From Paenibacillus sp. FSL R7-0273 (lineage in GTDB: Bacteria > Bacillota > Bacilli > Paenibacillales > Paenibacillaceae): DNA of 64,000 bases. The notes beneath the pieces are model-generated. The model worked only from the letters and a program-made list of their open reading frames with translations. It did no database searches and was not told the DNA's origin. Made by a program: the position numbers and the translations under genes. Positions 35,351-42,576 of the stretch are shown here, piece after piece (within the stretch, counting starts at the first letter, position 1; every line of letters begins with the position of its first letter). The DNA is taken from contig NZ_CP009283.1 of NCBI RefSeq assembly GCF_000758625.1, forward strand, positions 3,111,501-3,175,500. Reading direction: 5' to 3'.

Positions 35351-36454
35351 ATGTCAACGGGACAAGAGCAGCTTCAGGATTATATGCGGCTGCCGGCTGA
35401 GGTTTTATACCGGGAGGAGCTTGAGGCGCTGCGCAAGGAGGATACCGGAAAAATACCGGCCGGCTGGCAGATGTCGCCGCGGGCGGTTCTGACCTTTATC
35501 GCCGGCGGGAAGGCCGGGAAGAAGATTATAACTCCGAAATACATCGGCAATACACGGCTGATCGAGATGGCTGTCGCGACTCTGGTGACAGACCGGGCGC
35601 TTCTGCTGATCGGTGAGCCGGGTACGGCCAAATCCTGGCTGTCCGAGAATCTGGCGGCGGCAATCTACGGCAATTCGGGTCTTGTGGTTCAGGGCACTGC
35701 CGGTACGAGTGAAGAGCATGTGCGTTACTCCTGGAACTATGCGATGCTGCTTGCCAACGGGCCGACTCCCGAAGCGCTGGTCAAGAGCCCGATCATGCGG
35801 GCAATGGAGGATGGCGGGATCGCCCGTTTTGAGGAAATTTCACGCTGCGCCTCCGAGGTGCAGGATGCGCTGATCTCTATCTTGTCCGAGAAGACGATCT
35901 CTGTACCGGAGCTGGGCAAGGAGGCCGGTGCGCGCAAGGGCTTCTCCATTATCGCCACGGCAAATACCAGAGACCGCGGGGTTAATGAAATGTCCGCCGC
36001 CCTGAAGCGCCGGTTTAACATCATCGTGCTGCCGGCCCCTTCGGATATCGAGACAGAGCTCTCCATTGTGAAAAAGCGGGTTGCCGAAATTGCCTCCTCC
36101 TATGAGCTGCAGGCTGCTGTACCGGCAGATGATGCGCTGCTTAAGGTAGTCACTATTTTCCGGGAGCTGCGCAGCGGGATGACGCTCGACAAGAAGGAAA
36201 AGGTGAAGACTCCGGCAGGTGTCATCTCCACAGCGGAAGCCATTTCGCTGCTGACGAACAGTATGGCGCTTGCAGCAAGCTTCGGCACCGGTGAGCTGAC
36301 CGACGGAGATCTGGCTGCCGGCCTGCAGGGAGCCATTGTAAAGGATGACGACAAGGATAAGCTGGTCTGGAGGGAATACCTCGATAACGTCATGAAGAAA
36401 AAGGGGACGGAATGGCGCGGACTGTATCAGGCCTGCAAGGAGATGAACGAGTGA
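35351..36454 (+). CDS. MoxR-type AAA+ ATPase
   Basis: 367 residues from ATG 35351 (AAAAGGAG eight bases before). Walker A is GEPGTAKS at residues 88-95. Walker B region is GGIARFEEISRC (residues 155-166), with Glu-Glu where MoxR proteins usually have Asp-Glu. The next conserved elements are SEKTISVPELGK (the pre-sensor insertion) and FSIIATANTRDRGVNEMSAALKRRFN, the sensor 1 and Arg-finger stretch. MoxR ATPases act as chaperone-like remodellers together with a VWA protein, here encoded two genes downstream. The last residues overlap the next start by four bases (GTGA). Confidence 0.9.
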   Translation: MSTGQEQLQDYMRLPAEVLYREELEALRKEDTGKIPAGWQMSPRAVLTFIAGGKAGKKIITPKYIGNTRLIEMAVATLVTDRALLLIGEPGTAKSWLSENLAAAIYGNSGLVVQGTAGTSEEHVRYSWNYAMLLANGPTPEALVKSPIMRAMEDGGIARFEEISRCASEVQDALISILSEKTISVPELGKEAGARKGFSIIATANTRDRGVNEMSAALKRRFNIIVLPAPSDIETELSIVKKRVAEIASSYELQAAVPADDALLKVVTIFRELRSGMTLDKKEKVKTPAGVISTAEAISLLTNSMALAASFGTGELTDGDLAAGLQGAIVKDDDKDKLVWREYLDNVMKKKGTEWRGLYQACKEMNE

Positions 36455-38796
36455 ACGCGCCGGCTGCAGCCGGAGTACGCATGTTCGGGGTACGCCATCT
36501 GTCCCCAGGCGGAGCCCGGCATCTGCTGGACTATCTCGATGAGCACCGCCCGACGGCAGTGCTGATTGAAGGTCCCGGTGATGCATCGGGAGAGATCCCC
36601 CATCTGACCAAGGGCAAGGCCAAGCCGCCGGTGGCGATACTGGCTTTTACCGATCAGGTGCCTGTACGTACAGTTCTCTGGCCGTTTGCTGTTTATTCCC
36701 CTGAGTATCAGGCAATGAAATGGGCCAAGGAGCATGGGGCAGCGGTTTCTTTTATAGATCTGCCTTCCTCGGTCACGCTCGGATTACAGGATGTCATGAA
36801 CCGCAGGAAGGCAGTCGGACCGGAAGCGGCGCCTGACGCAGGATCGCAGGAAGAGCCGGATTCTGCGGAGCTTCAGGATGAGGCATCCATCTACAGCCGG
36901 ATCGCCCGGGCTGCCGGGGAGCATGATTATGATATGTACTGGGAGCGCAATTACGAGCATAATGCCAGCACAGGTGCTTATCAGGCGGCTATTCTTGCTT
37001 TTTCCTCGCAGATGCGTGAGCTGGGGGAAGACAGGGAGCTGAGGGAGCAGCCTTCGGAATACGCTTATAATGCGCTGCGGGAAGCCTATATGAGGCGCCA
37101 GATCCTTAAGGCTATTGCGGACGGGCATGAGCCGGACAGAATTGTCGTGGTCTGCGGAGCCTATCATGCCTCCGCCCTGGCTGCGCCGCTTGCACCGATG
37201 AGTGATGATGAGCTTGCCTCGCTGCCTTCACGCAGCACCAAGCTTACCCTCATGCCGTACTCCTATTACAAGCTGTCTACCATGTCCGGGTATGGTGCAG
37301 GGAATGCCGCACCGCATTATTTCCAGATGATGTGGGAGGCCATGTCGGCCGGTAAGCCGGAGGAGCTGCCGCACCGTTATCTTTCTGCGGTGGCAGGCCA
37401 TGTGCGCGCGGGCGGAACGTACCGCTCGACAGCGGAAGTGATTGAAGCCGTCAGGCTAGCCGAATCGCTGGCAGCGCTGCACGGCGGGAGCGCACCGACG
37501 CTGCGCGACCTGCGTGATGCAGCCCAGACGCTGCTGGGCCATGGCGATCTGGCGGCAATTGCTGAGCCGCTGGCCCGGGTCGATGTCGGGACTGCTATCG
37601 GCTATTTGCCTGAGGGGGTCAGCCAGACCCCGATTCAGGATGACCTGAACCGGCTGCTGAAGCAATACAAGCTGGAGAAGTATAAGACGGCTGTTGCAAC
37701 CGATCTGCAGCTTGACCTGCGTGAGAACCGCAGAGTATCAAGCACTGAGGCCGCCTTTCTGGATCTTAACCGCTCTGTGCTGTTCCACCGCCTGAGTCTG
37801 CTTGGCATTGCTTTTGCCCAGAGCCGCCCGAGCGGCCAAAGCGGTGCAACCTGGGCAGAGCATTGGGTGATCCGCTGGTCACCGGAGATCGAGATCCAGG
37901 TCGTTGAATCCACCCTTCTCGGTGAGACGGTCGAGGTGGCGGCAGCCTATGTCCTGCGCGAGAAGCTGCAGGAATGCAAGTCAATTGCTGAAGCCTCAGT
38001 GCTGATCCGGATCGCCTGTGAGTGTGCAATGACCGCCCAGATGGAGGAAGGCACCCGGGTGCTGCAGAATCTGGCGGCGCTCAGCCGGGATGTGGCTGGC
38101 ATGGCTGCAGCAGCCCGCGAGCTTTCCCTTATCTTAAGCTTCGGGGATATCCGCAAAGTGGATACGGCCCCGCTGCTCCCGCTGCTGGAGGAGCTGTTCC
38201 GCAGAGGGTGCCTGTTCCTGCAGGACGCCAGCGGCTGCAACGACGAAGCAGCAAATGCCATGCTCACAGCAATGAATGAACTCAACGGGATCTCACTTGA
38301 GCATAGTGATAATCTGGATGACGGGCTGTGGCTGCAGGAGCTGCAGCAGCTTGCCGAAAGGGATGACCGCAATCCGCGCCTGTCCGGTTATGCCTGTGCT
38401 ATCCTGCTGGAGCGCGGTACAATCTCTTCTGCGGAGCTTGCAGCCGAGGTATCGCGGCGTCTGTCACCCGGCATTCCTGCAGATCTAGGTGCCGGCTGGT
38501 TCGAAGGCCTGTCCATGCGCGGGCATTACGGCCTGCTGTCACGGATGAGCCTGTGGGAGCAGCTGAATGATTATATCAATGCGCTCGATGACGAACAATT
38601 CAAGCGGGCACTGGTCTTTCTCCGCAGGGCGTTCGGCACATTCTCGCCGCGTGAGAAGACAATGATCTCCGAGCTGCTTGGCGAGCTGTGGGGTGTGAAC
38701 AGCGAGCAGGCCGCAGAGGTGCTGACCGGTGAGCTGAAGGAGGAGGAGTCCAAAATGTTGGATGAGCTGAATGATTTTGACTTCGGGGACTTTTAA
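36451..38796 (+). CDS. DUF5682-family protein with TraB/ChaN-like core
   Basis: 781 residues from GTG 36451 (AGGAG eight bases upstream). The N-terminus carries the family pattern FGVRHLSPGGARHLLDYL, with His16, then VLIEGPGD with Glu40, and later RIVVVCGAYHASAL with His239. The three blocks recall the TraB/PrgY/ChaN/erythromycin-esterase-like fold: HxxP-type loop, Glu in a beta strand, and a final GxxH. The rest is helical, with long Ala/Leu-rich stretches that may be repeats. The domain is predicted cytoplasmic (no signal). The stop is directly followed by the ATG of the VWA gene, so it belongs to the same machine. Function unknown. Confidence 0.82.
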   Translation: MNAPAAAGVRMFGVRHLSPGGARHLLDYLDEHRPTAVLIEGPGDASGEIPHLTKGKAKPPVAILAFTDQVPVRTVLWPFAVYSPEYQAMKWAKEHGAAVSFIDLPSSVTLGLQDVMNRRKAVGPEAAPDAGSQEEPDSAELQDEASIYSRIARAAGEHDYDMYWERNYEHNASTGAYQAAILAFSSQMRELGEDRELREQPSEYAYNALREAYMRRQILKAIADGHEPDRIVVVCGAYHASALAAPLAPMSDDELASLPSRSTKLTLMPYSYYKLSTMSGYGAGNAAPHYFQMMWEAMSAGKPEELPHRYLSAVAGHVRAGGTYRSTAEVIEAVRLAESLAALHGGSAPTLRDLRDAAQTLLGHGDLAAIAEPLARVDVGTAIGYLPEGVSQTPIQDDLNRLLKQYKLEKYKTAVATDLQLDLRENRRVSSTEAAFLDLNRSVLFHRLSLLGIAFAQSRPSGQSGATWAEHWVIRWSPEIEIQVVESTLLGETVEVAAAYVLREKLQECKSIAEASVLIRIACECAMTAQMEEGTRVLQNLAALSRDVAGMAAAARELSLILSFGDIRKVDTAPLLPLLEELFRRGCLFLQDASGCNDEAANAMLTAMNELNGISLEHSDNLDDGLWLQELQQLAERDDRNPRLSGYACAILLERGTISSAELAAEVSRRLSPGIPADLGAGWFEGLSMRGHYGLLSRMSLWEQLNDYINALDDEQFKRALVFLRRAFGTFSPREKTMISELLGELWGVNSEQAAEVLTGELKEEESKMLDELNDFDFGDF

Positions 38797-40011
38797 ATGA
38801 CAAATGAACATAAGCAGGAGAATACGCTGTCCCGCTGGCGGCTGATTCTCGGCCAGGAAGCGGATGCCGCGCTGTCCGGGTACGGGGAGGGCGGGCAGCT
38901 GTCGCTGACGGAAGAAGAGTTGATTATGGATGCTGCGCTCGCCGCCATTTATGATGAGACGGGGGCAGGCGGGAATTCAGGAAATGCATCCGGCGCCAAC
39001 AAGGGGAGAGGGGCCGGCACCGGGCATGCGGCCTTGAACCTGTCCAAATGGCTGGGAGATGTGCGCACCTTTTTCCCGGAGGATGTGGTCTCCATTATTC
39101 AGAGTGATGCAATGGAGCGCAGAGGCTGGAAGCAGCTGCTGTTCGAGCCCGAGCTGCTTGCTGCGGTCAAGCCGGATATACAGCTGGTAGGGACGCTGCT
39201 GTCGCTGAAGGGCAAGATTCCTGAGAAAACCAAGGATACGGCAAGGCTGCTGGTCAAAGCGCTGGTTGATGATCTGGTCAAGCTGCTGGAGACGGATATC
39301 CGGCGCGCGGTCACCGGCGCGCTGAACAAGCGGCAGCATTCGCCGCTTCCTTCACTCAGCGGGCTGGACTGGAAGCTGACGATCCAGCGCAATCTCAAGC
39401 ATTATGACCAGGAGCGGCGGATTATCATTCCGGAGCGGTTTTATTATTTTGACCGGGCCCGCCGCAGCAAGGAGTGGACTGTCATTATTGACATTGACCA
39501 GAGCGGCTCGATGGCGGATTCCGTAATATGGGCATCGGTAATCGGGTCGATTTTTGCCAGTATCCCGGCACTCAACACAAGGGTAGTCGTCTTTGATACC
39601 GAGGTGGTAGATCTGACAGAGCAATGCGCCAATGATCCGGTCGATATGCTGTTTGGTATCCAGCTGGGCGGAGGGACGGATATTAACAAGTCAGTGAAAT
39701 ACTGCGAGCAGTTTATCGAGGAGCCGAAGAAGACGCTCTTTATCCTCGTCTCTGACCTCTACGAGAACGGGAATCAGGCAGCACTCGTCCGGCGGATGCG
39801 TGAGCTCCGGGAGGCCGGTGTCCGCACTATGACCCTGCTGGCGTTATCCGATTCCGGCAAGCCCTTCTATGATGAGCGTCTGGCACGGCAGCTGTCGCGT
39901 GATGGCACACCTTGCTTTGCCTGTACGCCTGCCCTGCTGCCTGCACTGGTTGAAGGGGCGCTGAAGGGCCAGGATCTTGGAGAGCTGGCGAAGCGGCTGG
40001 GTGCCCAGTAG
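38797..40011 (+). CDS. VWA/MIDAS-domain protein, last gene of the MoxR operon
   Basis: 404 residues; ATG 38797 follows the previous stop with no gap, so translation is coupled. Residues 1-225 form a helical part with a Gly/Ser-rich linker near residue 65. The von Willebrand A domain starts at TVIIDIDQSGSMADS, whose MIDAS residues are Asp234, Ser236 and Ser238. Thr294 in GGGTDINKS and Asp320 in LVSDLYENG complete the metal site. This is the same class as CoxE/ViaA-type partners of MoxR ATPases, in which the VWA domain contacts the AAA ring or the substrate. It ends with a basic tail. A terminator follows. Confidence 0.9.
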   Translation: MTNEHKQENTLSRWRLILGQEADAALSGYGEGGQLSLTEEELIMDAALAAIYDETGAGGNSGNASGANKGRGAGTGHAALNLSKWLGDVRTFFPEDVVSIIQSDAMERRGWKQLLFEPELLAAVKPDIQLVGTLLSLKGKIPEKTKDTARLLVKALVDDLVKLLETDIRRAVTGALNKRQHSPLPSLSGLDWKLTIQRNLKHYDQERRIIIPERFYYFDRARRSKEWTVIIDIDQSGSMADSVIWASVIGSIFASIPALNTRVVVFDTEVVDLTEQCANDPVDMLFGIQLGGGTDINKSVKYCEQFIEEPKKTLFILVSDLYENGNQAALVRRMRELREAGVRTMTLLALSDSGKPFYDERLARQLSRDGTPCFACTPALLPALVEGALKGQDLGELAKRLGAQ

Positions 40012-40052
40012 TTCCGGGGAAGGTATGACCATAAACAGGTACACAATGGATT

Positions 40053-40090
40053 GGCTTCGTTCTTGACACACAGGAGCGGGGCCTTTTTTT
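40053..40090 (+). terminator. Terminator of the SWIM-to-VWA operon
   Basis: GGCTTCG (40053-40059) pairs with CGGGGCC (40077-40083, two G-T pairs), followed by seven T. Confidence 0.7.
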
Positions 40091-40239
40091 GCATAGAATG
40101 TATTAAGGGTGCTGCAAACGAAGCAAACAGAAGCAAGCAATTAAATATACGTGTAAAGTTGAGTCTGACAGCACTCTTCTGTTAGTGAATGAATCGGGAA
40201 CGCTTTTATTTTATCCAACACTTACTTTTCAATCACATA

Positions 40240-40268
40240 TTGTGTAAGCTGCGTATATCATTTATAAT
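40240..40268 (+). promoter_or_regulatory. Candidate sigmaA promoter of asd
   Basis: -35 TTGTGT (40240-40245), 17-base spacer, -10 TATAAT (40263-40268). It lies 57 bases before the start codon. The rest of the 313-base gap (40012-40324) holds the terminator above and otherwise AT-rich sequence in which I see nothing. Confidence 0.65.
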
Positions 40269-40324
40269 CGGTTATTAAAAAGCCACCTAATAATAGGAGC
40301 TGCTTGAAAGGAAATGAATCCCTT

Positions 40325-41410
40325 ATGGCAAGTAAATTAAGAGCGGGTATCGTTGGCGGTACCGGTATGGTCGGACAGCGTTTTATTGCACTCCTTGAAA
40401 ATCATCCATGGTTTCAGGTAACGGTCATTGCGGCAAGCCGGAATTCAGCCGGCAAAACGTATGAGGAATCGGTGAAAGGCAGATGGAAGCTGACTACCCC
40501 TATGCCGGATGCAGTAAAGGGTATTATGGTCCAGGATGCCTCTAATGTAGAAGAAGTGGCTGCAGATGTCGATCTGATCTTCTGTGCTGTTGATATGAAA
40601 AAAGAAGAAATCAAGGCGCTGGAGGAAGCTTATGCCAAGACCGGCACGCCTGTTATTTCCAATAACTCGGCACACCGCTGGACGCCGGACGTTCCGATGG
40701 TTATTCCTGAGATCAACCCGGAGCATCTGTCTGTGATTGCCCAGCAGCGCAAACGCCTGGGTACAGAAACGGGCTTCATTGCGGTTAAGCCGAACTGCTC
40801 GATCCAGAGCTACATGCCGGCGCTGAATGCCCTGAGCGAGTTCAAGCCATCCAAGGTGGTAGTAACAACGTATCAGGCTATCTCGGGAGCAGGCAAAACC
40901 TTTACCGACTGGCCGGAAATGCTGGACAACGTTATTCCGTATATCGGCGGTGAGGAAGAGAAGAGCGAGCAGGAGCCGCTGCGGATCTGGGGCCAGGTGA
41001 CAGAGGAGGGTATCGTCAAAAGCGAGCAGCCTGTCATCACCAGCCAGTGTATCCGCGTGCCGGTAGCTGACGGCCATATGGCTGCGGTGTTTGCTTCCTT
41101 TGAGCAGAAGCCTTCCAAGGAAGAAATCCTGGAGCGCTGGAACAGCTTCAAGGGACGCCCGCAGGAGCTGGAGCTGCCAAGCGCACCGAAGCAGTTCATT
41201 ACCTATTTCGAAGAAGAGAACCGTCCTCAGACCAAGCTTGATCGCGACATCGAGAACGGCATGGGCGTATCCGCAGGCAGACTGCGTGAAGATACGCTGT
41301 ATGACTACAAATTCGTCAGCCTCTCCCACAACACGGTCCGCGGCGCAGCCGGCGGTGCAGTGCTGATTGCAGAGCTGCTGAAGGCAGAAGGTTATATCCA
41401 GCCGAAATAA
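40325..41410 (+). CDS. asd: Aspartate-semialdehyde dehydrogenase, archaeal/fungal type
   Basis: The 361-residue enzyme reduces aspartyl phosphate to aspartate semialdehyde with NADPH. Motifs: GIVGGTGMVGQRF (nucleotide-binding loop), CAVDMKKEE, KPNCSIQSYMP with catalytic Cys158, and RVPVADGHMAAVF, carrying the catalytic-site His. The pattern KPNCSIQS and the length fit the archaeal/fungal (TIGR00978-like) branch more than the usual bacterial Asd (TIGR01296), which has a longer NPNCST block. ATG 40325 is preferred; TTG 40304 is in frame with AGGAG four bases ahead. It may be a second, non-essential copy or the main one; the window does not tell. Confidence 0.88.
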   Translation: MASKLRAGIVGGTGMVGQRFIALLENHPWFQVTVIAASRNSAGKTYEESVKGRWKLTTPMPDAVKGIMVQDASNVEEVAADVDLIFCAVDMKKEEIKALEEAYAKTGTPVISNNSAHRWTPDVPMVIPEINPEHLSVIAQQRKRLGTETGFIAVKPNCSIQSYMPALNALSEFKPSKVVVTTYQAISGAGKTFTDWPEMLDNVIPYIGGEEEKSEQEPLRIWGQVTEEGIVKSEQPVITSQCIRVPVADGHMAAVFASFEQKPSKEEILERWNSFKGRPQELELPSAPKQFITYFEEENRPQTKLDRDIENGMGVSAGRLREDTLYDYKFVSLSHNTVRGAAGGAVLIAELLKAEGYIQPK

Positions 41411-41422
41411 GTTCTTACTGTG

Positions 41423-41454
41423 CAGCCTGCCGGACTGAGTCCGGCAGGCTGTTT
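41423..41454 (+). terminator. Rho-independent terminator of asd
   Basis: Perfect 13-base stem CAGCCTGCCGGAC-tga-GTCCGGCAGGCTG (41423-41451), then TTT. Confidence 0.88.
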
Positions 41455-41536
41455 GCGTATTTACCTGACAGGCCATGCTTAATAATGGTAAGATAGGTTG
41501 GATTGCAAAGAAACTGAACACAGACGGAGTGATATT

Positions 41537-41707
41537 GTGGCAAAAAGTAAAGGCGGCGGCACAGGCAGAGGAACCGGCAGCAAGGGCTGGACCCGCTGGA
41601 ACAAAACAGCGAAGCCGGTAAAGCCGAAAAAAGGAACAGCAGGCAGCCAGGGGCCGAAGGGCGCTGTTAAGGAGAGCACTACAGCCAAAAAGGGCGGCAG
41701 CAAATAG
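41537..41707 (+). CDS. Small, very basic Lys/Gly-rich protein
   Basis: 56 residues from GTG 41537, with GGAGTG seven bases before. The composition is striking: Lys, Gly, Thr and Ser make up most of it (for example KSKGGGTGRGTGSKGW, KPVKPKKGTAGSQGPKG). It is intrinsically disordered by inspection, with a Trp-rich start (GWTRW). Possibilities are an RNA or DNA condensing peptide, or a spore or surface peptide; none is proven. It has its own strong terminator immediately downstream, which supports it being a real unit. Confidence 0.6.
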   Translation: MAKSKGGGTGRGTGSKGWTRWNKTAKPVKPKKGTAGSQGPKGAVKESTTAKKGGSK

Positions 41708-41735
41708 CCGGGCCCATCGTTTATAGATGAATGCA

Positions 41736-41774
41736 GCATCTGATTTGTACAAGAAATCAGATGCTTTTATTTTC
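41736..41774 (+). terminator. Rho-independent terminator of the basic protein gene
   Basis: GCATCTGATTT (41736-41746) pairs with AAATCAGATGC (41754-41764), then TTTTATTTT. It lies within the longer frame of rluF and argues for the later rluF start. Confidence 0.88.
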
Positions 41775-41793
41775 CGGCGGAAGGGACCTGGAG

Positions 41794-42489
41794 ATGAGAA
41801 TTGATAAATATATGAGCATGACCGGTATTTACCCGCGGCGGGAGACTGCCAGGCTGCTGGCAGCCGGCCGGATTACGGTAAACGGTGAGGTCTGCGGCAA
41901 AAATACGGCTGTGGAGCCGGAGGATCTGGTGGCTGTGGACGGCAACCCCGTCAGCCTGACCGTGCAGGAGAAGGTCTATCTGGCCCTGAACAAGCCGGTT
42001 GGCATTACCTGTACAGCAGCGCCCGGGGTGGAAGGCAATATTATAGATTACATTAACTATCCTTCCCGCATCTTTGCTGTAGGACGGCTGGACAAGCATT
42101 CGGAGGGGCTGATTCTGCTCACTAGCGATGGTGATATCGTTAACAAAATGATGCGTTCAGAAAATCAGCATGAGAAGGAATACCTTGTAACTGTGGACAA
42201 GCCGGTGACCGGTTCATTCCTGGAGGCCATGTCCGCCGGTGTTGCCATCCTCGGAACCGTCACCAAGCCTTGCGCTACTTATCCGGTCGCTGAACGTCAG
42301 TTCGGCATCATACTCACCCAGGGGCTTAACCTGCAGATCCGCCGGATGTGCAAGGAGCTGGGCCAAAGAGTGCTCCGGCTGGAGCGGACCCGGATTATGA
42401 ATATTACCATGGACGGCCTGGAGCGTGGAGCGTGGCGGCATCTGACCGGACAGGAGCTGGACAGGCTGAAGCATTCCCTGAATGCATGA
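41794..42489 (+). CDS. rluF: RluF-like 23S rRNA pseudouridine synthase
   Basis: 231 residues from ATG 41794 (AAGGGA seven bases before). The N-terminus is an S4 RNA-binding domain (MRIDKYMSMTGIYPRRETARLL). The RsuA/RluB/E/F family catalytic block is FAVGRLDKHSEGLILLTSDG with the catalytic Asp, and the C-terminal RRMCKELGQRVLRLERTRIM closes the fold. LALNKPVGITCT is the conserved entry strand. The short total length and GRLDKHSEG block favour the RluF branch, which makes pseudouridine in helix 80 of 23S rRNA, or the equivalent Bacillus enzyme. Confidence 0.85.
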   Translation: MRIDKYMSMTGIYPRRETARLLAAGRITVNGEVCGKNTAVEPEDLVAVDGNPVSLTVQEKVYLALNKPVGITCTAAPGVEGNIIDYINYPSRIFAVGRLDKHSEGLILLTSDGDIVNKMMRSENQHEKEYLVTVDKPVTGSFLEAMSAGVAILGTVTKPCATYPVAERQFGIILTQGLNLQIRRMCKELGQRVLRLERTRIMNITMDGLERGAWRHLTGQELDRLKHSLNA

Positions 42490-42519
42490 AATCCGGGAGA
42501 GCGCTTTTGTGCATATATA

Positions 42520-42563
42520 AAAATCCGTATCGGCCGTTACAGCGGCAGGATACGGATTTTTTT
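42520..42563. terminator. Bidirectional terminator
   Basis: AAAATCCGTATC (42520-42531) pairs with GATACGGATTTT (42549-42560), with an inner GCCG/CGGC stem and T-runs on both sides. It separates the convergent rluF and ABC exporter genes. Confidence 0.9.
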
Positions 42564-42576
42564 GTACATATACCGT

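Noticed and set aside
31946..40011. SWIM-to-VWA operon considered as Mg-chelatase or CO-dehydrogenase maturation genes
   Set aside because: No chelatase large subunit and no CO-dehydrogenase structural genes nearby; DUF5682 and SWIM are not part of those systems.
40445..41752. Long open frame antisense to asd (435 codons, minus strand)
   Set aside because: It runs through the asd gene, the asd terminator and the small basic gene. Its product is Cys/Leu-rich without any motif, typical of a shadow frame in GC-rich coding sequence.
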